64,000 nt of DNA from Rahnella rivi (lineage in GTDB: Bacteria; Pseudomonadota; Gammaproteobacteria; Enterobacterales; Enterobacteriaceae): contig NZ_JAFMOX010000067.1 in the NCBI RefSeq assembly GCF_019049655.1, forward strand, positions 62,001 through 126,000, read 5' to 3'. The notes under the pieces are model-generated. The model was given only the letters and a program-made list of their open reading frames with translations, was not told the origin of the DNA and searched no databases. Position numbers and translations under genes: made by a program. Of this stretch, positions 17,478 through 25,846 are shown piece by piece (the stretch's first letter is position 1; each line of letters starts with the position of its first letter).

Positions 17478-18929
17478 GTGAGAAAACCTTTAGCACTCTT
17501 TTTTCCGCTTTATACCACCACATTACTGATGCTGCTCGGTTCCGGCCTGCTCACCACTTACATCTCCCTGCGACTGTCAGCGATACACGTCAGCGGTGCC
17601 ATGATTGGTGCGATCATCGCGGCTAACTACATCGGGCTGGTGATCGGCGGCAAAGTCGGCCATATCCTGATCGCCCGCGTCGGCCACATTCGTGCGTATG
17701 TCTCCTGCTCCGGCATCATCACCGCCGCCGTCCTCGGCCACGGTCTGACCGACATTATTCCGGTCTGGGTGGTACTGCGTCTGATCATCGGCCTGTGCAT
17801 GATGGTGCAATATATGGTGCTGGAAAGCTGGCTGAACGATCAGGCAGAAGCGAATCAGCGCGGCGTGGTGTTTGGTTTTTACATGGTGGCATCGTATCTC
17901 GGGATGTCGCTGGGCCAGGTGGTGCTGATGCTCGACAGCGGCCTGGGCGTCAGCACGCTTATCATGATTGCGCTGTGTTTTGCACTCTGTCTGGTGCCTA
18001 TCGCCCTGACCACGCGCACCAACGTCGGCCATATGTCGCCCGCCCCCATGGAGCTGAAATTCTTTATCGGCGCGATCCCTAAAGTGCTGGCGACCACCCT
18101 GGTCATCGGCATGGTTGTCGGGTCGTTTTACGGCATGGCGCCGATCTATACCAGCCAGCAATCGCTCACCACGCAGCAAACCGGTCTGTTTATGGCGCTG
18201 GCGATTTTCGCCGGTCTGCTGGCGCAGTTCCCGCTGAGCTGGCTCTCGGACCGTTATAACCGCAACATGCTGATGCGCATAAACGCGATCCTGCTGGCGG
18301 TCGCCGCCCTGCCGCTGGCGCTGCTGACTCACATCTCGTTCCCGCTGCTGCTGGGCATCGGTTTTGTGGTCAGCCTGATGCAGTTCACGCTGTACCCGCT
18401 GGTGGTCGCTCTCGCCAATGACATGATCGAACCGGAGCGGCGCGTCTCACTTTCAGCCTGTCTGCTGATGGCATTCGGCGTCGGTGCCTGTATCGGGCCG
18501 CTGGCCGTCGGCGCGCTGATGGAGCCGCTGGGTGGCAATATTCTGTACGCCTTTTTCGCGCTGTGCGGTGCCGCCATTGTGGCGCTGAGCAGGACATCGG
18601 CCAAAGAAGAAGAGACGGTGATGGCGGTGGATGCGCCGCTGCCGCATATTGCGATGCCGGACAGTCTGAGCAGTTCGCCTCTTTCTCCCGCGCTGAATCC
18701 GGCCTTTGACGAGCAGATGATTCAGGAAACCATGCCCGCGCCGGAAAACGTCACCGAACCGGTGGTGGAGGAAAGTGAAGTGGCAGCCGATGAGGAAGAA
18801 GAGAGCCCGTATCCGCCGCAGGGCGCAGACCCCGACGTCGATACCGGTTTACAGCGGGCATTTACCTTGCTTGAAGACAGCGTGCCTGATGAAACGACAG
18901 AGAAAGCGTCAGCTAAGTCAGAGACGTAA
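17478..18929 (+). CDS. MFS transporter, YcaD-like, with acidic C-terminal tail
   Basis: A 483-residue inner-membrane carrier. About 12 hydrophobic segments occupy residues 1-375; the order of motifs (GSGLLTTYISLRLS, ANYIGLVIGGKVGHILIARVGHIRAY, VLESWLND, GFYMVASYLGMSLGQ) follows YcaD-type major facilitator proteins. The last 100 or so residues are a Pro/Glu/Asp-rich soluble tail not needed for the fold. The start is a GTG with AAGGGA about eight bases upstream. It is divergent from pxpB, which suggests but does not prove a role in uptake of pyroglutamyl peptides or 5-oxoproline. Substrate unknown. Confidence 0.8.
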   Translation: MRKPLALFFPLYTTTLLMLLGSGLLTTYISLRLSAIHVSGAMIGAIIAANYIGLVIGGKVGHILIARVGHIRAYVSCSGIITAAVLGHGLTDIIPVWVVLRLIIGLCMMVQYMVLESWLNDQAEANQRGVVFGFYMVASYLGMSLGQVVLMLDSGLGVSTLIMIALCFALCLVPIALTTRTNVGHMSPAPMELKFFIGAIPKVLATTLVIGMVVGSFYGMAPIYTSQQSLTTQQTGLFMALAIFAGLLAQFPLSWLSDRYNRNMLMRINAILLAVAALPLALLTHISFPLLLGIGFVVSLMQFTLYPLVVALANDMIEPERRVSLSACLLMAFGVGACIGPLAVGALMEPLGGNILYAFFALCGAAIVALSRTSAKEEETVMAVDAPLPHIAMPDSLSSSPLSPALNPAFDEQMIQETMPAPENVTEPVVEESEVAADEEEESPYPPQGADPDVDTGLQRAFTLLEDSVPDETTEKASAKSET

Positions 18930-19036
18930 AGCTTGCCACCCGTGGGGATCCGGCCAGCGCACAGGACCGACGCGTACCAAGCGTACGTGACGGTCACCTG
19001 TTCTGCCCGGCTCCCCCATGGCAAATACGTCAGCCC

Positions 19037-19780
19037 TTAAGCCGGATTGTCGATGTCGATAAACATGACATCTAATCCGTGATAATCCTGAAGCCATTCG
19101 CCCAGCGCTTTCACGCCATAACGTTCCGTGGCGTGATGGCCGGCGGCGTAAAAATGCAGCCCCATTTCGCGGGCAATATGAATGGTTTGCTCGGAAACTT
19201 CACCGCTGATGAAAGCATCTACACCAAAGTCTGCCGCCTGCTGAATGAACCCCTGACCACCGCCGGAACACCAGGCGATGCGACGGATCTCATCCGGCCC
19301 GCCCTGCGCGCTGTGCAGCACTTTGCGATCCAAAATCACTTCCATGCGCTGACGTAATGCTTCACCGGACAGCGGCTTTTTCAGTTCGCCATAAGGCACC
19401 AGCGGCATCACTTCCCCCTGCACATCAATGCCAAACAACTCCGCCAGCTGCGCGTTGTTGCCCAGTTCGGGGTGCGCATCGAGCGGTAAATGATAACCGT
19501 ATAAATTGATGTCATTGACCAGCAGGGCTTTCAGCCGGTTGCGCTTCATTCCGCGCACCACCGCCGGTTCATTTTTCCAGAAATAACCGTGGTGCACCAA
19601 AATCGCATCGGCTTCCACCGCAATCGCCGCATCCAGCAGATCCTGAGAGGCCGTCACGCCGGTGACCACGCGCTGCACGTTACGACGCCCTTCGACCTGC
19701 AGGCCATTCGGCGCGTAATCATGGAAATTACTGACATCCAGTTTCTGGTTAATCAGGGCTTCGAGCTGGAGATTGTTCAT
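19037..19780 (-). CDS. ybgI: Nif3-family dinuclear metal protein YbgI
   Basis: 247 residues, closely matching E. coli YbgI, a toroidal hexamer with a two-metal site. Metal-ligand motifs are visible: VHHGYFWK near residue 64, NLYGYHLPLDAHPELGNN (about 92-109) and the C-terminal YAAGHHATERYG. The GGGQGFI segment before SGEVSEQTIH is also typical. The biochemical role of the family is unsettled; NIF3-like proteins have been called GTP cyclohydrolase I type 2. In E. coli it lies directly upstream of pxpB; here a transporter intervenes. Confidence 0.95.
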   Translation of the reverse strand: MNNLQLEALINQKLDVSNFHDYAPNGLQVEGRRNVQRVVTGVTASQDLLDAAIAVEADAILVHHGYFWKNEPAVVRGMKRNRLKALLVNDINLYGYHLPLDAHPELGNNAQLAELFGIDVQGEVMPLVPYGELKKPLSGEALRQRMEVILDRKVLHSAQGGPDEIRRIAWCSGGGQGFIQQAADFGVDAFISGEVSEQTIHIAREMGLHFYAAGHHATERYGVKALGEWLQDYHGLDVMFIDIDNPA

Positions 19781-19939
19781 GGTGTTCGGCTTCTCACATA
19801 GGGACGATTCTCACGATGATAACCGACATTTCCCCAATGCCCCAAATGCCCGCTGTCTGCCGGCGGGTCTTCTGAGATCCACTGACATTCACGGATTGAA
19901 ATAAAAAAGGGAAACGTGGCCGTTTCCCCTTCCCTGCGT

Positions 19940-20920
19940 TTACAGCTCGAGCCTGTCGCCCTGCTGCATCCGCACAAACTTCACGCCCAGATTGTTGCCT
20001 TTTTCCAGCTGCGCCATGATCTCTTTTTCAGGATCCGCGCCCGCTTTCAGGCTCGGTTTTACATGGCTGATAATCACCGTCAGGTCTTTCAGCGAACCGT
20101 CGCCGCCCGCATGTTGTTGCAGGCTCGCCAGCTCTTTCAGCAGCCAGTGCGGTGTGAGATGGCCATACAGTTTGCTGTCAGGAACATCGTCAGGATAGGA
20201 GGTTTCGATGATCAGCCCTTTCAGGCGTTTGGCTTTGATTTCGCTGCCCAGCACGCGCCAGACGGTGTCCAGATTCTTCGATTTTTCCACTTCGTCCGGG
20301 CCGGTATCCCCGAAGAAGGCAAACGACTGATTGTTGCGGCTCACCAGAATCATGCTCGAAGACGTACCGCCGTGGCTGAGCGGATAAATATTGCCGTCAA
20401 GCCCCGTCAGGCCGAGGGAAAAACGTTGTTCAGGGCGCTGTAAGTTCAGGCGATACGTGCCGATGCGCAGACCGCTGCCAGAGTCGGTGAAGTTCGGCCA
20501 GACGCGGCCATTGAAATAATGCTGACGCAGGGTGCCGATGGTGTCGGCGGTGCCATAAATGGGTTTTTTACTGTCTTCCGGCGAGCCGATGATCAGCCCC
20601 GCCAGATGGTCGAGATGTCCGTGGCTGATAAAATATCCGCCGATCAGGTTGCGGAACACGGCACCCTGCGGGGTCAGCGGCGCGGCATTTTCAGCCGTCA
20701 CCTGAGGGAAACTGCCCTTCTCCAGCGCCTTACGGATCCCCGGCATCACCGAACCGGCATCCAGCCCGAGGTACAGTTTTTGATCGTCACTGCGCACCAG
20801 ATACGACGTCAGATTGCCCTCTTCGACACCTCCGTTGACGCCCAGCGCAACCACATCAAAGGCCGCCATGGCCTGGCTTGCCCAGCACGTCAGCATCAGC
20901 GCCAGCAGGTGTTTGTTCAT
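19940..20920 (-). CDS. Exported class II 3',5'-cyclic-nucleotide phosphodiesterase (CpdP-like)
   Basis: 326 residues, predicted periplasmic. The ATG at 20918-20920 is preceded by AAGGAG and opens a signal peptide (MNKHLLALML, then ...QAMA, cut before AFDV near residue 19); a longer in-frame start at 21022 lies inside phrB and lacks homology. The signature at residues 100-114, HGHLDHLAGLIIGSP, fits the class II cyclic nucleotide phosphodiesterase pattern H-x-H-L-D-H, a metallo-beta-lactamase-type metal site. Later motifs FFGDTGPDE, IIETSYPDD, HLTPHWLL and ISHVKPS agree. Related proteins are yeast PDE1 and the Vibrio fischeri periplasmic CpdP, which degrade cAMP. It follows phrB by 34 bases, probably in one operon. 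Confidence 0.88.
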   Translation of the reverse strand: MNKHLLALMLTCWASQAMAAFDVVALGVNGGVEEGNLTSYLVRSDDQKLYLGLDAGSVMPGIRKALEKGSFPQVTAENAAPLTPQGAVFRNLIGGYFISHGHLDHLAGLIIGSPEDSKKPIYGTADTIGTLRQHYFNGRVWPNFTDSGSGLRIGTYRLNLQRPEQRFSLGLTGLDGNIYPLSHGGTSSSMILVSRNNQSFAFFGDTGPDEVEKSKNLDTVWRVLGSEIKAKRLKGLIIETSYPDDVPDSKLYGHLTPHWLLKELASLQQHAGGDGSLKDLTVIISHVKPSLKAGADPEKEIMAQLEKGNNLGVKFVRMQQGDRLEL

Positions 20921-20954
20921 CACATCGCTCCTTGTCGTGGTGATTAGCAAAAGG

Positions 20955-22385
20955 TCAGTCTGACCGGTTTTTTGCCGCCTCAAACGCCGCCAGCGTGTCT
21001 TTTCGCGCCCGTGCGTGATCAATAATCGGCAACGGGTAGTCTAGCACGCGATGTTGTTTTTCTGCCCAGCGATGGGGCTGATGAATGTCTTTTTCCGGCA
21101 CGTCCGACAATTCTGGTACCCAGGCCTTGATAAATCGTCCGGCTTTGTCGAAGCGTTCGCCCTGCGTTGTCGGGTTAAAAATTCGGAAATAAGGTGCGGC
21201 ATCGGTACCGGTTGACGCGCCCCACTGCCAGCCGCCGTTGTTCGCCGCCAGATCCCCGTCGAGCAGTTGCGACATAAAATATCGCTCGCCTTCACGCCAG
21301 TTAATCAGCAAGTCCTTCACCAGAAAACTGGCGACAATCATACGTAGCCGGTTATGCATCCAGCCCGTGGCATTGAGCTGACGCATGGCGGCATCCACAA
21401 TCGGGTAACCGGTTTTGCCGTCTTTCCACGCCTGTAATTCGTCCGGGGCATGACGCCAGCGCACGCCGTCTGTCCAGGCCACAAAGGGCTGATGCTTGCA
21501 AAGCTTCGGCCAGGCAACAATCAGGTGACGGTAAAACTCGCGCCACACCAGTTCGTTCAGCCAGCCAAACGCGCCGCCGTCGGTTCTCTCCAGCACCTGC
21601 GGGCACTCAGTGCGCAAACGGTTAAGGCACTGGCGCGGAGAAAGCACGCCAATCGCCAGATACGGAGACAGAGAACTGGTGCCATCGACCGCCGGTAAAT
21701 CGCGCTGTTCGAGATAATCCTGCACGCGTTCACGGCAGAAACTGCGCAGCTGATTGCGCGCCGCTTCCTCGCCAATGGGGAAAGCGTCGTCGATGTTTTC
21801 CAGCGGATAGTCAAAGGGCATCAGCTTATGCAGCACCGTTTTCTGCCCATGTTCACGCGCTTTCGGCGCAGGCAAAGAGCGGCTGTCGGACTCGGTCAGG
21901 CGGGATAAAAATGCCCGGCGAAACGGCGTGTAGACTTTGTACATTTCGTTATTGCCGGTGGTGACAGAACCCGGCGGCAACAGCAGGCTGTCGTCAAATG
22001 CGCGGCACAAAACATCTGCGCTCAGGGTTTTCTCCAGCGCCTCATCACGCAGCCGTTCATTGATTTCATACTGTTTATTGTAAAACAGCGCATCCACCTG
22101 TTCGCTGGCACAAAAATCCTTCAGCCAGCTGACGCTCTGCGCAAAATCATCACACTGGTGATAATGCAGCGGGATCCCGCGCTCAGCCAGCGCATGTTGC
22201 AGCGCCTGAAGATGCTGATAAATAAACGCAGCCTGACGCGGCGCCATCTCATGCTGTTTCCACTGTTCAGGCGTTGCGACAAAAACGCCAATGACGCGCG
22301 CCTGCGGGTCTTCACAGGCGGCGTGTAACGCGCGGTTATCGGTTATCCGTAAGTCATTTCGGAACCAGACTAAATGCGTGGTCAT
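20955..22385 (-). CDS. phrB: Deoxyribodipyrimidine photolyase
   Basis: Light-driven repair of cyclobutane pyrimidine dimers. The 476 residues begin MTTHLVWFRNDLRITDN (antenna-binding alpha/beta domain, about 1-130). The C-terminal FAD domain contains GTSSLSPYLAIGVLSPRQC, WREFYRHL, GYPIVDAAMRQLNATGWMHNRLRMIVASFLVKDLLI and the WQWGASTGTDAAPYFRIFNP block lining the FAD. The length matches E. coli PhrB. AAGGAAACGT precedes the ATG. It lies 10 bases after ybgA, as in E. coli. Confidence 0.98.
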   Translation of the reverse strand: MTTHLVWFRNDLRITDNRALHAACEDPQARVIGVFVATPEQWKQHEMAPRQAAFIYQHLQALQHALAERGIPLHYHQCDDFAQSVSWLKDFCASEQVDALFYNKQYEINERLRDEALEKTLSADVLCRAFDDSLLLPPGSVTTGNNEMYKVYTPFRRAFLSRLTESDSRSLPAPKAREHGQKTVLHKLMPFDYPLENIDDAFPIGEEAARNQLRSFCRERVQDYLEQRDLPAVDGTSSLSPYLAIGVLSPRQCLNRLRTECPQVLERTDGGAFGWLNELVWREFYRHLIVAWPKLCKHQPFVAWTDGVRWRHAPDELQAWKDGKTGYPIVDAAMRQLNATGWMHNRLRMIVASFLVKDLLINWREGERYFMSQLLDGDLAANNGGWQWGASTGTDAAPYFRIFNPTTQGERFDKAGRFIKAWVPELSDVPEKDIHQPHRWAEKQHRVLDYPLPIIDHARARKDTLAAFEAAKNRSD

Positions 22386-22395
22386 ACGTTTCCTT

Positions 22396-23349
22396 TTAAT
22401 GTCCGTATCGAAGTCTTAACGCTTCCGGGTAGGGCTCGAAATATCGCTGCCCTGCCAGGTATTCATCCGGATATTCCGACATGTAATGTTTAAGCAAAGT
22501 GATCGGCGCCAGTAGCGGCTGCATGCCCTGACGGTAACGGTCAATCAGACCCGCCAGTTCCTGACGCTGTGCCGAACTGAGCTGTTTGCGGAAATAGCCC
22601 TGCACATGCATCAGCACGTTGGTGTGATTACGACGGGTGGCTTTGTGATTAAGCAGTTTCATGAGCCGCTGACGGTATTCGATGAAGTAGTCTTCAAGGG
22701 ATGTCCATTCGGCCATGGCGGCGACAAAACGCCCCAGCTCACGGTATTCAGGCTGAGAATGGGCCAGTAAAGAGAGTTTGTAACGGCTGTGAAACGCCAT
22801 CAGTTTGCCGCGCGTCAGGCCGCTTTCACGCAGCTGATTCAGCTCGAACAAGGTAAATACGCGCTCGACAAAATTCTCGCGCAGCACCGGATCGTTGAGC
22901 CGCCCGTCTTCTTCCACCGGCAGCCACGGATGCTGTTTCATCAGTTCAGCGGTGTAGATCCCCACACCGCTTTTCTTCGCATCTTTACCGTTGGCGCTGT
23001 ACACCCGCACGCGTTCCATGCCGCAGCTTGGCGATTTGGCGCAGACGATGTAGCCGCAAAGCGCGGTCAGAGGGGCGACGCGCGTCTCGGAATAGCTCTG
23101 CATCTTTTCAGTGATATCAATGGTTTCGTCATTGCTGAAACGCATGGCAACGCCGTCATCCATTCTGACCAGCCGCAGCGCAGGGCGCGGCGTCGGCAAG
23201 CCAATCGCCATTTCAGGGCAGATCGGTTCAAAACGCACATACGGCGCCAGTTGCTCCACCGCGAATGCCAGCCGTTTATGCCCGCCATCGAAGCGGACCC
23301 TGTCGCCCAGCAGGCATGCACTGATGCCAATGGGAATCGTTTTAGTCAT
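22396..23349 (-). CDS. ybgA: DUF523-DUF1722 two-domain protein YbgA
   Basis: 317 residues. The N-terminal half is DUF523 (GISACLLGDRVRFDGGHK, CPEMAIGLPTPRPALRL, CAKSPSCGMERVRVY: conserved cysteines, possibly metal-binding). The C-terminal half is DUF1722 (FHSRYKLSLLAHSQPEYRELG, KLLNHKATRRNHTNVLMHVQGYF, YLAGQRYFEPYP). E. coli YbgA holds only the DUF1722 part. The ATG at 23347-23349 has GGAG six bases upstream; a longer in-frame start at 23421 would run into the promoter. It leads ybgA-phrB, an association repeated in many bacteria and often linked to light or DNA-damage responses. Molecular function unknown. Confidence 0.92.
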   Translation of the reverse strand: MTKTIPIGISACLLGDRVRFDGGHKRLAFAVEQLAPYVRFEPICPEMAIGLPTPRPALRLVRMDDGVAMRFSNDETIDITEKMQSYSETRVAPLTALCGYIVCAKSPSCGMERVRVYSANGKDAKKSGVGIYTAELMKQHPWLPVEEDGRLNDPVLRENFVERVFTLFELNQLRESGLTRGKLMAFHSRYKLSLLAHSQPEYRELGRFVAAMAEWTSLEDYFIEYRQRLMKLLNHKATRRNHTNVLMHVQGYFRKQLSSAQRQELAGLIDRYRQGMQPLLAPITLLKHYMSEYPDEYLAGQRYFEPYPEALRLRYGH

Positions 23350-23425
23350 TGTCAGCTCCGGACGTTGAAAGAGGAAAAGGAGGTGCCCGTAACTCATCAC
23401 CTGTAGGTATAACCTTAGCACAAGT

Positions 23426-23449
23426 TATACATAAAAATAATGTTGTACA
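23426..23449. promoter_or_regulatory. Putative MerR-family (BluR/MlrA/LitR-type) operator upstream of ybgA-phrB
   Basis: The element reads TATACA-N12-TGTACA on the plus strand, one change from a perfect inverted repeat. As I recall, MlrA of E. coli binds an inverted repeat with TGTACA-N12-TGTACA at its core, and class II LitR in Pseudomonas a T(G/A)TACA-N12-TGTA(C/T)A element. The site is 77-100 bases upstream of the ybgA ATG. The match is seen; regulation is inferred, and no regulator gene is in the window. Confidence 0.6.
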
Positions 23450-23470
23450 GGTTTTATCGCGGGCAATAAA

Positions 23471-23494
23471 AAACCCCGCTGTGAAAGCGGGGTT
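23471..23494 (-). terminator. ybfA terminator
   Basis: Perfect stem AAACCCCGCT/AGCGGGGTTT, followed on the minus strand by a T run and TTATTG. It lies 48 bases past the ybfA stop. Confidence 0.9.
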
Positions 23495-23542
23495 TCCTGG
23501 GTTTCTCAGCCTGCGAAGGGGAGAGGCCGGGAGGGGGCTAAC

Positions 23543-23749
23543 TCAATAAAAATCTTGTGTCGCCATTTCAGCGTGGGTCAGCCAGACCGGTTTGTCGCTG
23601 GTTTTCATCCAGACGCGGTGTAAATAGCTGTAAAAACGGGCGCGGTCAGCGCGGAACAGCATGACCGGCAGAGCCAGCACACCGGCTGCGATAACAAAAG
23701 CGCGGCGGGCCAGTATGCGGGTCATTGTATATGGCGTGTAATCATTCAT
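23543..23749 (-). CDS. ybfA: Small membrane-associated protein YbfA
   Basis: 68 residues. The ATG at 23747-23749 (MNDYTPYTMTR) has AGGAG seven bases upstream; an in-frame extension to 23827 is not supported by homology. One hydrophobic helix (RRAFVIAAGVLALPVMLF) is followed by DRARFYSYLHRVWMKTSDKPVWL, nearly identical to E. coli YbfA, which also sits beside kdpF. Function unknown. Confidence 0.92.
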   Translation of the reverse strand: MNDYTPYTMTRILARRAFVIAAGVLALPVMLFRADRARFYSYLHRVWMKTSDKPVWLTHAEMATQDFY

Positions 23750-23944
23750 GGCGTTGCTCCTGTCATATTTTTCGGAAACTGTAATTGGCGAAAAATATAC
23801 CGCAATTGATGAAATTTTACCACTCATCTGACCACTGTTAAGTGTAAATATTCGCCACTTTTGGCCTGCAGGTGTAATTGAGTTACAGAATGGTTAAATA
23901 AATACGCAATTTAGGTTTCTTTTGGGTTTCATTTTTTGCGCATT

Positions 23945-23961
23945 TTTATACTTTTTTTACA
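23945..23961 (+). promoter_or_regulatory. KdpE binding site upstream of kdpF
   Basis: TTTATACTTTTTTTACA matches, from memory, the T-rich KdpE operator of the E. coli kdpFABC promoter. It lies 85 bases before the kdpF start, the correct side and distance. It implies induction by phosphorylated KdpE under potassium limitation. Confidence 0.75.
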
Positions 23962-24045
23962 CGTTGGGCCGCTTTCTTTTCAGGATCTTTTCCCGCCTTT
24001 CCTTATTCTCGCCACAACATAAAAACACACCTGTGGAGGTGGATT

Positions 24046-24135
24046 GTGAGTGTTGGCGTAATCTGCGGCGCATTACTGGTTCTTCTGCTGCTCGGCTATC
24101 TGGTTTATGCCCTGCTGAATGCGGAGGATTTTTAA
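24046..24135 (+). CDS. kdpF: KdpF small subunit of the potassium-transporting ATPase
   Basis: A 29-residue hydrophobic peptide (MSVGVICGALLV...YLVYALLNAEDF) that forms one transmembrane helix and stabilises the Kdp complex. It starts with GTG, preceded by GGAGGTGGATT, and its TAA is directly followed by the kdpA ATG. E. coli KdpF has the same length and the same LLGYLVYAL core. Confidence 0.93.
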   Translation: MSVGVICGALLVLLLLGYLVYALLNAEDF

Positions 24136-25824
24136 ATGGCTGCAACCGGATTCTTACTGATTGCCAGTTTTATGCTGGTGCTTTTGCTGCTGGCAAAACC
24201 ACTGGGTAACTTTATTGCACAACTGATTGAAGGACAGCCCGGCGCATTTATTCAGCGCATAGAAAACGGTGTTTTACGCACGTCTGGCAGCAGCCATGCC
24301 GAAATGACCTGGTGGCAGTACGCGCTGGCGATCATGGTATTTAACATTCTGGGCATTGTTGTCCTGATGGCCATGCTGATGTCGCAGGGCGCGTTGCCAA
24401 TGAACCCGCAGCATTTTGGCGGGCTGTCATGGGATCTGGCGTTTAACACGTCGGTGAGTTTTGTCACCAACACCAACTGGCAGGCCTACAGCGGCGAAAG
24501 CACGCTGAGCTATTTCAGCCAGATGGTCGGGCTGACTGTGCAGAACTTCCTCTCTGCCGCGACCGGTATTGCCGTGGCGTTTGCCCTGATCCGCGCTTTT
24601 GCGCGCCCTTCAGCGCAGACCCTCGGTAACGCCTGGACGGATTTATGGCGCATCACGCTGTATCTGCTGCTGCCGGTGTCGTTCCTGCTGGCGCTGTTTT
24701 TCGTCAGCCAGGGCGTGCTGCAAAATTTCGAAGCGTATCAGCACATCACCACGCTGGAAGGTCTGCAACAGACGTTGCCGATGGGGCCGGTGGCGTCTCA
24801 GGAAGCGATCAAAATGCTCGGCACCAACGGCGGTGGTTTCTTCGGTGCCAACTCCGCCCATCCGTTTGAGAACCCGACGGCACTGACCAACATGGTGCAG
24901 ATGCTGGCGATTTTCATCATCCCGTGCGCGCTGTGTTTCGCGTTTGGCCGCGTGGTCGGCGACAACCGTCAGGGCCACGCGCTGGTCTGGGCGATGTCAG
25001 TGATTTTCGTGGTTTCCGTGGTGGTGGTGATGTACGCCGAACTCCAGGGCAATCCGCACTTCACCGCGCTCGGTGCCAGCAGCAATGTCAATATGGAAGG
25101 TAAGGAAAGCCGCTTCGGCATTCTGGCCTCCAGCCTGTATGCGGTGGTCACAACGGCTGCGTCGTGCGGTGCGGTTAACGCCATGCACGATTCCTTTACC
25201 GCGCTCGGCGGCATGGTGCCGATGTGGCTGATGCAGATTGGTGAAGTGGTATTCGGCGGCGTCGGTTCCGGCCTTTACGGCATGCTGCTGTTCGTGCTGC
25301 TGACGGTGTTTATCGCCGGGCTGATGATTGGCCGCACACCGGAATATCTCGGTAAGAAAATCGACGTTTACGACATGAAGATGACGGCGCTGGCGATCCT
25401 GGTGACGCCGACGCTGGTGCTGCTCGGCACCGCGCTGGCGCTGGTTACCGATGCCGGTCGCGCAGGGATTTTAAACCCCGGCGCCCACGGTTTCAGTGAA
25501 GTGCTGTACGCGGTGTCTTCCGCCGCCAACAACAACGGCAGCGCGTTTGCCGGGCTGAGCGTTAACACGCCGTTCTACAACCTGTTGCTGGCAACCTGCA
25601 TGTTCTTCGGCCGCTTCGGGGTGATCATTCCGGTGCTGGCGATTGCCGGTTCGCTGGTGGCGAAAAAGCGCCAGCAGGCAGGCAACGGCACCCTGCCGAC
25701 GTCCGGCCCGCTGTTTATCGGCCTGCTGGTCGGCACCGTGTTGTTGGTCGGCGCACTGACCTTTATTCCGGCGCTGGCGCTGGGGCCGGTGGCGGAACAT
25801 TTGCAAGTCTGGTCAGCACAGTAA
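24136..25824 (+). CDS. kdpA: Potassium-transporting ATPase potassium-binding subunit
   Basis: 562-residue channel-like subunit of KdpFABC. It carries about ten transmembrane segments with the four repeated selectivity-filter regions, for example TNTNWQAYSGES, GTNGGGFFGANSAHPFENPT, AASCGAVNAMHDSF and AANNNGSAFAGL. Potassium enters here and is passed to KdpB through an intersubunit tunnel. It begins at the base after the kdpF stop. Confidence 0.98.
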   Translation: MAATGFLLIASFMLVLLLLAKPLGNFIAQLIEGQPGAFIQRIENGVLRTSGSSHAEMTWWQYALAIMVFNILGIVVLMAMLMSQGALPMNPQHFGGLSWDLAFNTSVSFVTNTNWQAYSGESTLSYFSQMVGLTVQNFLSAATGIAVAFALIRAFARPSAQTLGNAWTDLWRITLYLLLPVSFLLALFFVSQGVLQNFEAYQHITTLEGLQQTLPMGPVASQEAIKMLGTNGGGFFGANSAHPFENPTALTNMVQMLAIFIIPCALCFAFGRVVGDNRQGHALVWAMSVIFVVSVVVVMYAELQGNPHFTALGASSNVNMEGKESRFGILASSLYAVVTTAASCGAVNAMHDSFTALGGMVPMWLMQIGEVVFGGVGSGLYGMLLFVLLTVFIAGLMIGRTPEYLGKKIDVYDMKMTALAILVTPTLVLLGTALALVTDAGRAGILNPGAHGFSEVLYAVSSAANNNGSAFAGLSVNTPFYNLLLATCMFFGRFGVIIPVLAIAGSLVAKKRQQAGNGTLPTSGPLFIGLLVGTVLLVGALTFIPALALGPVAEHLQVWSAQ

Positions 25825-25846
25825 TGCTGCGTAACTCGTTGAACTG

